From contig JARKIF010000296.1 of NCBI GenBank assembly GCA_029378245.1, forward strand, positions 1 through 32,181: a stretch of 32,181 nucleotides of DNA, read 5' to 3'. Made by a program: the position numbers and the translations under genes. Below, piece after piece: positions 10,994-20,040 of the stretch. The notes under the pieces are model-generated. The model was not told the DNA's origin, ran no database searches, and worked only from the letters and a program-made list of their open reading frames with translations. How positions within the stretch are numbered: position 1 is the first letter of the stretch; each line of letters begins with the position of its first letter. The DNA is from Roridomyces roridus. Taxonomy: Eukaryota > Basidiomycota > Agaricomycetes > Agaricales > Mycenaceae.

Positions 10994-11623
10994 CCCTACC
11001 GGTCCTTACTCGTGGTACGCCGTCTTAGTTGTCATGCACACGGAGCTGACTCTCCTTCCAGATTTGATTCTCATCGTTCCCTGCATTCGGTATGATACTA
11101 CGCATTTTTTTCTGGCCGGATGATTGATCCATCCTCAGGCTCATGGTCGTATCCGTCGTTCTTTTGTATGTGAACCCTCGTGCACTGGGTGCGGCTCTGA
11201 CATTTCTTCGCAGTTCCTCTCTGCTCGTTGGGAATCATTATTCAAGACCGCAACTCGTTCCCGTATCCCAACGTTATTCATTTCCCCACTCGTACGTCCT
11301 TATATTCTTTCGAAGCGCGCTAATGTTGCTTCAGTCTCACTCTTTCCTTTGCAACTCGAAACAACGCGTGCGTGTCTCATCGTTTCCTAGCGCTTGTACT
11401 CATTCAATTCCACAGACTCTGTATCATTGAAACTTGCACTTGTTCGTCCTCCTCAGTCTGCTCCGAACTCATGCTGATAATATTCCAGTCCTGTCTCACT
11501 CATTGTCCTCGCAAGTGAGTGTTTCCTGGTTCCCGAGCGTTTCGTGTCCTCACTCCATGTTTTTAGAATCATTGTATTCGTCCTGTAGCCCGGATTCGCA
11601 TGTCTCGTGTGTAGACCAATAAA
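10994..11623 (+). other. Intron-rich 3' tail of the DUF6698 transcript, with poly(A) signal
   Basis: No open frame of substance. The stretch contains about six closely spaced GT...AG pairs (for example GTATGATAC...CCTCAG near 11090, GTATGTGAAC...CGCAG near 11167, GTACGTCC...TTCAG near 11291, GTGAGTG...TTTTAG near 11516) separated by 25-75 bases. AATAAA lies at 11618-11623. It reads as a 3' untranslated region cut by several small introns. Confidence 0.45.
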
Positions 11624-11714
11624 TTTTATTTGACTTTGAATTTTATGTGTGGTTGAATTGGGAAAGCAGGAGCGGGGCAGTAATGGTGGGCGGCGGGAGG
11701 CCTCCTACGGCCTC

Positions 11715-11879
11715 AGGAGCCCTCAAAAGCCCATACAAGGGCCAGAAGCCTGCTGGGGGCTTGGGACAACTTTTGAGTTTGAGAAGACGTGGTTGAGGGA
11801 CTTGTGAGACTGTACAAGCCTTTTGAGGGCTCCTACCGCCTTTGGGCCTCCTACACCCCTCCCATAGCCCTTGTATGGG
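11715..11879. repeat. Subterminal inverted repeats at the transposon right end
   Basis: AGGAGCCCTCAAAAG at 11715-11729 is perfectly inverted at 11820-11834, and CCCATACAAGGGC at 11730-11742 is perfectly inverted at 11867-11879. This can fold into a large hairpin just inside the terminal repeat and may be a transposase-binding region. Confidence 0.7.
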
Positions 11880-11900
11880 TTTGGCATTTTTGGTGATGGC

Positions 11901-12705
11901 AGGGGCGCCAATGTACCAAACTACGGCCCGTATGATATATTTAACGCCGCAGGCCAAAACTCTTTGGAGTGTAATCCACATAATACCTGTATTATGTATC
12001 AAAGGCATCGAACTTCAAAGTTCAACCATCCACGGACTTCCGAGTACCGAACTTCGGGACTCTTCATACGAAATACTTGCTCGAGGAGATTCATCGTTGC
12101 ACTCAGTTCAGCGCTCGGAGGACCGCCTTGAGTTTGGCGAGACAGGGATTTCTGCCTTTTCGGGCTCTTCAGGAAGCACAACGAACACTGATTGTAGGTA
12201 AGTATCACAACGGCAACTGCCAAAACCCGCCCGTATCCCGCCCAGGGAATATAACTCTGCTCCGCAGTTGGGCAGTGGGGAGTGTTCACATGCTGCAGAA
12301 GAAATGAGGGCTCTCGAAGATTGACAACATTGCGGGCTGCCGGGGAGATATCAACGCGCTTAAAGAAACCCTCGAACAAACTCGGCCGACTTCAGGCGCC
12401 GGCTGTTTTTGTTTACATTCTACTCAAGTATGTCAGGCCACTACTCGGTCGCCAGTGAGGCTGGGGCTGTGGGTACTGGTCACTGAGAGTGCCGCCGGCC
12501 CACACATTCTATTTTTGCGCGTCAATTCGTCCTCGCTGATACTGCGCCGATGTCGGGATGCCATCTTTCGACCACCCTTAGGGCTGTGAATACCGAATCG
12601 CTTTCGGGAGGCAGCTGGGGACGGCCGGTTGAGACCGCAGTGGCATACCACGACCACTAGATCTGTGGTAGGACTCACGACAGCAAGGCCGACTCGGAAG
12701 TATTC
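11901..12705. repeat. Recurrent upstream block R, copy 2 (displaced A2 promoter-distal region)
   Basis: No gene. From GGCGCCAATGTACC the sequence follows the block found upstream of A3 (from 17787) and A4 (from 20045), including CATAATACCTGTATTATGTATC, the GGCGAGACAGGGATT stretch (about 12137) and CGCCCAGGGAATATAACTC (about 12239). It ends at AAGTATTC (12698-12705), the left target duplication of the next element. Confidence 0.7.
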
Positions 12706-12786
12706 CACCTAAGGAAGCTACGTTCGCGTACCTTCGGGACCCAGTAGGTAGCTTAAATTGTTGACATGAAGTGTACCTAATAGGCT

Positions 12787-13071
12787 GTGTCTACAACCAA
12801 GGGCGGATCAATTATGCCCAATCGGGAAGCTTCTCCTGCCACGACACCACCACCATCTACGACGCCAGACACGCCGCCGCCAATCCATGCCCCGGCGCGC
12901 GATGTCAATGCTTGTAGCACCCCGTATACTGCTTCTCAAGCATCCTCAAGCCCGCTAAAGCATCTCCGACGCTGGCCTCTTCCTCCACCCGCACCCCGTT
13001 CGGGCTACCTTGCACGCCGCCTCCATATCCCGACCTCGAAGGCATCTCTACGACTCTGGTGCTTCCGTTGA
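12787..13071 (+). other. ORF in the left arm of the inverted-repeat element
   Basis: A 94-codon frame, Pro/Thr/Ser-rich, contains GGSIMPNREASPA. The right arm encodes a related peptide on the opposite strand (GSIMPDWEAHPA). The resemblance follows from the inverted repeat and need not mean a protein is made. Low confidence as a gene. Confidence 0.2.
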
Positions 13072-13642
13072 ATACTATGCTATTGATGTACAACAGGCCC
13101 GACCTACGGCACCTCCGCCACCTGCGTCCCTCGTTGCACCCGCACCCCATTTAGGCCGCCTTGCACGCCTGCTCCTTCGGACGATACGGAGGACACAGGA
13201 CACACACGTGCGCCAGATCGTATTTACCACCACTGCTGTCAAATCGCATCCCACCGCGCTGCTGATGCAGCACCGTTGCCCACGCCGCAGCCGACAGCAG
13301 CCAGAGTATCACCCGGACCTCAAGGACGAGAGTGTCTGCGTCTGCTCAGCGTCGGCGACTCGGCGTTGTCCCCTGCGCACCTACGACCTCCGCCTACCGC
13401 CTCCGACCTTCACCTTCACCTGCAACGGCACTGCGCCACGACAAGGCTTTCGTCTTTCCGCCAGCAAATATTCCCGCCGTCACCACTCTGCCTCGCCCAC
13501 ACCCGATTCCGCATGGAATCTCTCTACTTCTGCCCACCTACCTTCGTCACCACATGCGCCATGCCCCAATGGAGCTGACAACGCCCCTGGGGAGGTAGCG
13601 GCAGGTCAGGTCATGTTTTCTGTGATTTGCTCAATCGGTTGA

Positions 13643-14972
13643 TCACGCCGCGTGGATGCTCGCACATCTAGTTGATTGCACTCGTATGTACATTGTCCTT
13701 ATCTACCATACACAATACCATCCCCTCTCCTCATCTATCTCTTCTCCCTCCTCTCCTCTACCTGCTGTCTTGAAGCTCAGTGTTAAGTCGTACCGGAGCC
13801 ACGGGAATGAAATGTGAAAAAACACGGAGGTGGTCGTGGACTCGTCGTTAATGCCTGGGCGGCCACGGGGCTCTAGCCTGTGAGTAAGGGAGCAGCATAG
13901 ATGCAGGCAGTGTCCAACGGAATTCCCGAATGCAGAGGGAGCGGTGGGTTGGCGCGTTTGCGAAACTACGCATATTCTTCCATTTCCTCGTCTGCGGTCA
14001 AGAAATAAAACCGAGCGTCAGGGGAAGCGTTCCAGGACTTCAAATAACATCTACAACAGTGCTGACGAATACTGAGTGAAGGGGAAATTCATTGCTCGAC
14101 ATTCGATAAGTTGGCTGCAACTGAAGTACGAAAGCATATGGGAAGTACTCCGTCTTTCGAGCGAAACGGTGTTCCTGTATTGAATCACCCTGGAAAAATG
14201 AGACGAAAATTAATTCGGGTGCGGCAGACCCCCTGAGTAAATTCCCGAGCTTCAAAAGAGTGAATCTGAGATGAAATGTGTCCTAGAGAAAAATAATGGT
14301 AGGGAACGATCTTTATTCGGTATCCGATTGGCTGGCCGGACATTACTCAATGGAAGTGCCGATGCAACGGAGGTGGAGGAGGTGGCCATGTTCTCAGAGA
14401 TTCCATTCTATCCAGGCTTATACAGCTTATACACAGAAGAGATAGTATCACTCGATGTTCTAAGCCTGGAATGAGGAGAACGAGAATGAGAGAGATATGG
14501 AGGGAGATATATTCATTGGGGTGCGGAGGTGCCGTAGGTGGTACAAGCCGAGGATAGAAACTAAGAAAGAATGCATCGTCGGACGGCCTACCTTCACAAA
14601 ACTCGACTCCCGACGTCCCATAATTGACCCCTCCTTCCTCACCTCCCAACGTCCCACGTACCCCCGCTATTATACCACCTCCTTCACCTCCGGCTCTCCT
14701 TCACCTTCGCGTTCGGATCTCCTCGCCCTCCCCTCCCGGCGAGGGTGCCGTGGAAAATTGCCTCCGAGCCACGCAGACACGCCCATCCGGGAGCTCGAGG
14801 TGACACACTTGGACGCGCCTTCAGTACTGAGCTCCCCAGAGGTACCTCCATGCATAGTGTTGAGTATCTGCGGCTGTTCAGAGTTGGAGACGTATGTAAA
14901 AGACTGTCACGTACCGAGGGGTAGTAGGAAACGGACGTGGGTAGTGATACCAGCCGGGGGGAGCCCACCATA
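13643..14972. other. Interior of the inverted-repeat element, no recognised gene
   Basis: Only short frames of biased composition. No transposase, helicase or reverse-transcriptase motif is visible on either strand. An AATAAA-like sequence occurs near 14004. Confidence 0.4.
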
Positions 14973-15186
14973 TTAGCGCAGGTTCGCAGTACGTTGAAGG
15001 CGTCGTATTCCGTCGATAAGTCCCTTGTATTCAAGACGTTTTCGAGGCAGGATTGCGGGGGTGGCCGGAAGGGGTGCAGGTAAAAGGAATGGAGCTGGAG
15101 CTGGAGGGGTGCCGTAGGTCACGGCTGTGGTAGTCCGAGAAGGCGTCGCAGACAAAGAGAACACTTTATTGAATACCTCTTTGAGG

Positions 15187-15513
15187 TCAGAAAGGAATGC
15201 GGAGGAGGCGTGCGAGGCAGCCCCAAGGGGGGCTGGTGGAGCGGCTGAGCCTGAGGAACGGAGGTGGCAATGTTAACGGAGATCTTCCAGCAGGCTTCAG
15301 GGTGTCTGAGAAGGCGAGAGGGTCCGTCGATGATGTGCTAGAAGTAGGGGAATAGCACCCCTGGACGTGGATTGCCAACGGCGTGCCAGAGCGCTTGACG
15401 ATGGACCAATGGTGGTGGGAGGAAGCAGGATGAGCTTCCCAATCTGGCATAATTGATCCGTCGCTCTTCGGAGGTCGTAGCCAGGGCCTGTTAGGTATGC
15501 TTCGTGTCAACAT
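15187..15513 (-). other. ORF in the right arm of the inverted-repeat element
   Basis: A 108-codon frame starts MLTRSIPNRPW and contains GSIMPDWEAHPA, the counterpart of the left-arm frame. Both are Pro/Ser-rich and show no domain I recognise. Confidence 0.2.
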
Positions 15514-15573
15514 TTTAAGCTACCTTACGGGTCCGCCGAGGACGGAAACGTAGCTTCCTTAGGTGAAGTATTC

Positions 15574-15790
15574 TGAGTACTGAATGCCCGCTGATGAATG
15601 TATCAACCGTGGGAATGGTTGAATGATGATTTGATCGTGCTCAAACTCCTTCTCAATCGCACAACAAATTACTCTGGCGCTCCAAATATATATAAAATGG
15701 ATTCTCAAGCCCCTCCGACTCTCATCCCTTCGAATTTAAGCAAGTGATACAGGAACAGAGGACCAACAAGCATGCAAACACTGCTGCCTC
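15574..15790 (-). pseudogene. Relic of a family C gene 3' region
   Basis: The sequence matches the downstream flank of C1 and C2: GTATCAACCGTGGGAATGG (15599-15617), CTCCTTCTCAATCGCACAAC, and near 15758 AGAGGACCAACAAGCATG, which in C1 encodes the anchor end (MLVGPL on the minus strand). Coding similarity is lost soon after. Confidence 0.6.
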
Positions 15791-15906
15791 TCAATCCCCG
15801 TCTCACCTACACATTTGAATGGATTTCAGATACCCCAGCATGTTTCGTTTTGAATTCTAATGCAATCTGCCGATTCAAAATTTCTATCGGACTCGTATTG
15901 CAGCTG

Positions 15907-16185
15907 CTATACAAGGTCATACATCGTTCTATCTGGTTCCGATGCATGATGCGACAAGTACTGCGTGACATCAACCAGACCTGATTTCGCGGGAGACGAC
16001 AGACGCACCTTTACGCCTCCGAACCTCCCTTCCTGCCATTCCCAGTCCAAATCCCACTGCGCGATGCTGCCCTCGATCCAGCTATGCCGGCCTGCGTCGG
16101 ATACCTCGCAAGCTGCTGGGAGGGCGCGGATCCAGCAGTACGTTCTACGGCGGCCCGCAGCTAACAGATGAAGGTAGCTGAGCAA
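15907..16185 (-). CDS. Unrecognised gene fragment
   Basis: A 92-codon frame on the minus strand of ordinary protein composition (WIRALPAACEVSDAGRHSW, DLDWEWQEGRFGGVKVRLS, HHASEPDRTMYDL). It is rich in Trp, Arg and acidic residues, unlike the biased noise frames around it. No start context, family or partner exon is certain; possible further coding pieces lie upstream to about 16450 in other frames. It may be a real exon or a remnant of a gene caught between array units. Confidence 0.3.
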   Translation of the reverse strand: MLSYLHLLAAGRRRTYCWIRALPAACEVSDAGRHSWIEGSIAQWDLDWEWQEGRFGGVKVRLSSPAKSGLVDVTQYLSHHASEPDRTMYDLV

Positions 16186-16698
16186 TGAGAAGCGGATGGT
16201 GGAAACGCCGTTGCATCAGTTCACGCCCGGCATTCGGTCCCAGTCACAGAGGGTGCCCCACTCAGACTCGAGCAGCCGCCAGGCTCTAATCTAGATCCGG
16301 GGCTGGGGGTACGTTGAGTGAGACAACAAGAGTGGTCGTATAGAATCACCAGAGGGCGAGAAGTACGTTGGCGGTGTCGGCGTTGTCGGCGTCTTCGGAT
16401 GCGCGGTGCCACATTACAGCAGAAGAAGACTCGGATGCTAACATGCGTCAACAAACTTCCCTTTCGGAAGGGCGGCCATTACAAATAATGTGCACGGACC
16501 CGCAACGACAACTTGCGAGCAACCGAGGACAACGCCATCGACGGTGAGCAACGACCGTGGATGTTGACTGGCTGAGAAAGGAACTGCCTCTATGCATAAT
16601 CGCCAGCCATTTCAATGAGAGTAAACGATGCATTGCGATAAACATTCTAATTATTGGAGGCCACGATGCATCGCTCCCACAGTACCTGGTGGCCATCC
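16186..16698. other. Stretch with no recognised gene
   Basis: Short frames only; no repeat shared with the rest of the array was noticed except at the right end, where similarity to the F-box/WD40 promoter begins. Confidence 0.4.
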
Positions 16699-16866
16699 GC
16701 GTTTCGGTGGTCTGAAAGGACGATTTTGTCCCATTCAAGTACGCCCTCGGACTTTGAATCCCCATTGCTACTTCTCAACGGCCTTTCTTTCCAGATTTGC
16801 TCCAGATTATTTAACCCTCGTCCAAACCCCACGGGTACTCTTACACACACCATGAGCTCGCGTCCA
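16699..16866 (+). pseudogene. Duplicated promoter and first codons of the F-box/WD40 gene, copy 1
   Basis: The stretch follows 25800-25960: ATCCGCGTTT, GAAAGGACGA, TTTGTCCCATT, AGTACGCC, GCTACTTCTCAACGGCCTTT, AGATTATTTAACCCTCG, CTTACACACACCATGA and CTCGCGTCCA. The ATG is at 16852. After CGTCCA the match ends and the 3' flank of an A gene begins (ATCGTAAGTGAAAAA), so the fragment is a promoter plus about six codons fused to foreign sequence. Confidence 0.75.
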
Positions 16867-16930
16867 TCATCTCATATCGTAAGTGAAAAAAAGTACGTCC
16901 CAACTACATTCTACCCAGCAAATTCGTCCG

Positions 16931-17627
16931 TCAGAGGAGATAATACGCCAGCAAAGGACTGATCAACATGAACGCCCAAGCTGAGAGGGTTTGAGCTGAA
17001 CTCGGCTTGGACCTAGTTGGCTGCGCGGGGGCATTGCCAGTGGCCTGCGAAGAGCCACCGTTGGCCGGCGTCGCGTTGCCACTGGCTGGGGTCGCGTTGG
17101 CAGGGGCACCAGTGCCAGTCACGTCGAGAACGAGCTGGGTGACGGCCGTGCTCGAATCGCCGTCGTTCAAGCCCGGGCAGGCGATGCCACCGCTCTGCAG
17201 GCCACAATCAAAGCCGGCGAGGGCAGTGATTCCTTGGGAGGTGAACGAGAGAGTATAGTCTGCAACTGCCGGGTCTCCTCCGGCAACTAATGTTCCTGGA
17301 TGACAGTTTTAGCACTGGTAGGTGGAAGAGGATGTGGGTAGTATGCACCGGTGATGAAAGCTAGGGTGCTTGAACCTTCGACCTCGTCCTGCTTCAATGC
17401 GTATGTAGTATGGCCTTGGGAATCGACGCCCACGACGGCAGCTTGGAGCGCGGTGGATTGTGGGTCGAAGAATGGGGCACGGTGACTGTCACTAGCTCGG
17501 GGGCAGGTGCGGCCGCGACGACTGCAGAGTGCGAGTTAGCGTATCCCGTTGTGAAGCAGAGAGAGAACGGACGCTTTAAGTTGGCAGCAGCAGCCAATGC
17601 AAGCAGGTTGAAAAAAGTCCCCACCAT
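16931..17627 (-). pseudogene. Family A secreted protein copy A3, one-base frameshift and weakened TATA
   Basis: Exons by analogy are 17627-17573, 17521-17349 and 17286-16931. The signal peptide (MVGTFFNLLALAAAANLK), the APAPELVTVTVP segment, the third-exon domain (GFDCGLQSGGIACPG) and the tail (AFMLISPLLAYYLL) are all present. Exon 2 loses frame at the C run after VTVTVP (17474-17477): four bases here where A2 has five. The normal CTTATATA box reads CTTGTCTA at about 17716. The third exon still reads openly. Both lesions together favour a decaying copy, though the C-run change alone could be a sequencing error. Confidence 0.65.
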
Positions 17628-17786
17628 CTTGTAAGAAGTTGAAAGTTGAAAGAAAGAAGTTGGGGAGGAGGGTTTGTGTTGTGTTTTCCGGCTTTACTCT
17701 CCTGCCCCCGATGTTCTTGTCTACTTTGCAGCCGAATTCGAAGCGTCTAGTGCTGGGTATCATGTACTTATGGAACTCCGCCGCGG

Positions 17787-18830
17787 CGCCAATGTACCAA
17801 AATACGGGCCCGTATGATATATTCAATACGCACGCCGCAAGCCAACACTGGAGTATAATCCACATAATACCTGTATTATGTATCAAAGGTATCAAACTTC
17901 AATGTTGGACTTCCGAGTACCGGACTCTTCATCCGAAATGCTGCAGAACCTTTTAGAGCAGCTTCATCGTTGCGCTCAGTTCAGCGCTCGGAGGACCGCC
18001 TTGAGTATGGCGAGACAGGGATTTTCTGCCTTTTCGGGCTCTTTAAGCACAACGAACATGTATTGTAGGTAAGTATCACAACGACAACTGCCAAAACCCG
18101 CCCGTATCCCGCCCAGGGAATATAACTCCTAGGTGTGGACCGTTCACATACGAAATGTTGCAGAACTTTGTTAGAGGAGATTCATCGTTACACTCAGTTC
18201 AGCGCTCGGAGGACCGCCTGGAGTTTGCCGAGACAGGGATTCGTGCCCTCCCGGACTCTTCAAGCACAGCGAAGTTGAATATTGATTGTAAGTATTACAA
18301 CGGCAGCTGCCGAATCCCGCCCGAATCCCGCCCAGGCAATATAACTCTGCTCTGAGGGCTCTTGATCAAAGATTGACACCATTGCGGGCCGCCGAGGAGA
18401 TATCAATGCGCCTCAAGAAACCCTCAAACAAACTCGTCCGATCTGTTTTTGTCTACATTCTATGTCAGGCCACTAATCGGCCGCCAGTGGGGTTGGTGCT
18501 GTGGCCACTGGTCACTCAGAGCGCGCCATTTGACTTTTACGCGTCAATTCGTCCTCGCTGATACTGCGCCGATGTCGGGATGCCATCTTTCGACCACCCT
18601 TGGGGTTGGGAATACCGAATCGCTTTCGGGAGCTAACTGGGGGACGGTCGCTTGGTATAGATTCAGAAGGCAATGGCGTGCCACGACCGCTGGATCTGTG
18701 GTAGGAGTTACAGTGACCGCCGACCGGCGCGACGTCAGAAGAACTGAATTACTGGCTTGCACGAATCGAGGGGTTATCAAGTGACTGGGTGGTCACCGAC
18801 GTGGGGACGACAGCGAAGCCGGCTCGCAAG
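17787..18830. repeat. Recurrent upstream block R, copy 3, with an internal duplication
   Basis: No gene. It starts with GGCGCCAATGTACC and runs to GCAAGTATTGGGG. A roughly 165-base segment is present twice in direct orientation, at about 17977-18128 and 18191-18356, each running from GTTCAGCGCTCGGAGGACC through CCCGCCCAGG to AATATAACTC. It ends at the site corresponding to the insertion point of the inverted-repeat element. Confidence 0.7.
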
Positions 18831-18859
18831 TATTGGGGTTGCGACTGATTCAGAGTACT

Positions 18860-19055
18860 AAATGCCTGCTGATGAATGTATCAACCGTGGGAATGGTTGA
18901 ATGATGGTTTGATCACTCCTTCTCAATCGCGCAACTTGAACAAATTACTCTGATGTGGTAAGTATAAAACACTGCTGCGTCCCAAAACCCTGGGTTCGCC
19001 ATTCGGCTTGGTGCATTTGAAGCAGCCTGGGACTGTTCAGTCGCGGATTGAGCCG
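18860..19055 (-). pseudogene. Relic of a family C gene 3' end
   Basis: It contains CTGATGAATGTATCAACCGT, then AACACTGCTGCGTCCCAAAA and TTCGCCATTCGGCTTGGTG, which match the region of C1 and C2 encoding the end of the stalk and the anchor. The remainder of the gene is absent. Confidence 0.65.
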
Positions 19056-19069
19056 TTTGTTGAATTGCC

Positions 19070-19175
19070 ATTGCTACCAACTTGCTACTTCTCAGCGGCC
19101 CTTCGTTTCAGGGTATTTAACCCTCGGCCAGACCCACCGGATGGTGACTCTTACATAACATGAGCTCGTGGTCTA
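19070..19175 (+). pseudogene. Duplicated promoter and first codons of the F-box/WD40 gene, copy 2
   Basis: It matches GCCATTGCTAC, TTGCTACTTCTCAGCGGCC, GGTATTTAACCCTCGGCCAG, CCCACCGGA and CTTACATAACATGAGCTCG (ATG at 19160). It ends at the same kind of junction as copy 1 (CTCATAT, then GGTAAGTAAAAAAAGTACG), so both derive from one original breakpoint. Confidence 0.75.
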
Positions 19176-19242
19176 TCACCTCATATGGTAAGTAAAAAAA
19201 GTACGTCCCATTGAACTACATTCTACGCAGCAAGTCCGTCCG

Positions 19243-19910
19243 TCAGAGGAGATAATACGCCAGCAAAGGACTGATCAGCATGAACGTCGAAGCTGAAAGG
19301 GTCCGAGCTGAACTCGGCTTGGACGCGCCGGCGGGCTGCGACGAGCCACCGTTGGTCTGGGTCGCGCTGGCAGCGGCACCAGTGCCAGTCACGTCGAGAA
19401 CGAACTGGGTGAGGGAAACTGTGGCCGTGGTCGCATCGCCGTTGGCCACGAGCGTGCAGGCGGCAGTGACAGCACTACCACTCTGCGGGCCGCAATCAAA
19501 GCCGGCGATGGCAGTGGCTCCTTGGGAGGTGAACGAGAGAGCATAGTCGGCAGCTGCCGGTCCCCTCCGGCAACTAATGTTCCTGGATGATAGTTTTAGT
19601 ATTGGGTGGTTGGAAGAAGATGCGGGTATGTACCCGTGGCGAAGGCTACGGTCTTTCCGTCTTGGACCGCAGGCTGGTTCAATGCGTATGTAGTATGGCC
19701 GTTGGAGTCGACGCCCACGACGGCAGCTTGAAACGTGACTGCGGGGTCGAAGAACTGTGGGGGCACGGTGACTGTGACTAGCTCCGGGGCAGGTGCGGCT
19801 GCGACGACTACATGCAGCGAAGTCAGCGCATCTAAATATGAAGCAGAGAGAGAAAACGGACGCTTGGTAGCAGCAGCCAATGCAAGAAGGTTGAAAAAAG
19901 TCCCCACCAT
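19243..19910 (-). pseudogene. Family A secreted protein copy A4, one-base frameshift in exon 3
   Basis: Exons by analogy are 19910-19862, 19807-19634 and 19573-19243. Exons 1 and 2 are intact (MVGTFFNLLALAAATK; VVGVDSNGHTTYALNQ), with a good TATATA box at 20001-20010. Exon 3 begins GCCGGAGGGGACCGGCAG where the other copies read GAC CCG GCA, so one C is missing near 19558-19566 and the frame changes. The rest of exon 3 reads openly (FDCGPQ...AACTL, a QFVLDVTGTG segment, LISPLLAYYLL). A functional gene with a sequence error is as likely as a pseudogene. Confidence 0.6.
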
Positions 19911-20040
19911 CTTGTAAGAAGTTGAAAGTTGAAGAAAAAAAGTTGGAGAGGAGGGTTTGTGTTCCGTTTTCCCGGCTTTGCTCTGCTGCAACCGATGTTC
20001 TTATATACCTTGCAGCCGTGGCGCCTAGTGCTGGTATCAA

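Larger units (their letters stand above)
4331..11900 (+). mobile_element. Plavaka-type DNA transposon, 7.57 kb, two genes
   Basis: The ends are inverted repeats: left 4331 GCCATCACCAAATTTGTCAA, right complement GCCATCACCAAAAATGCCAA, continuing as ACGCAT and ACCCAT. The two internal genes are a Plavaka transposase and a DUF6698 protein, both on the plus strand. Left of the element the sequence matches the upstream region of A3 up to GAACTCCGCCGC, and right of it (from about 11904, GGCGCCAATGTACC) it resumes the same paralogous sequence. That gives an unfilled reference site at about 17772-17800. A clean target duplication is not obvious; three extra bases (AGG) lie at the right junction. Confidence 0.85.
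12706..15565. mobile_element. 2.86-kb inverted-repeat element with 8-bp target duplication (hAT-like or unclassified)
   Basis: It begins CACCTAAGGAAGCTACG and ends with the exact complement (15549-15565). AAGTATTC occurs directly outside both ends (12698-12705 and 15566-15573), an 8-bp target duplication. The inverted arms align imperfectly for at least 150 bases, including GGATCAATTATGCC and GGGAAGCT. The paralogous site at about 18826-18870 lacks the insert. No recognisable transposase is present, so this is probably a non-autonomous or decayed copy. The 8-bp duplication suits hAT or P-type elements, but the class is not proven. Confidence 0.78.

Noticed and set aside
4328..11903. Target-site duplication of the Plavaka element
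   Set aside because: The flanks are GC-rich and differ from the paralog by a few bases; neither a 2-bp GC nor a 3-bp duplication can be shown.
13010..13642. 210-codon ORF inside the inverted-repeat element
   Set aside because: Arg/Pro/His/Thr-rich with several overlapping frames of similar length, as expected from C-rich sequence; no motif.
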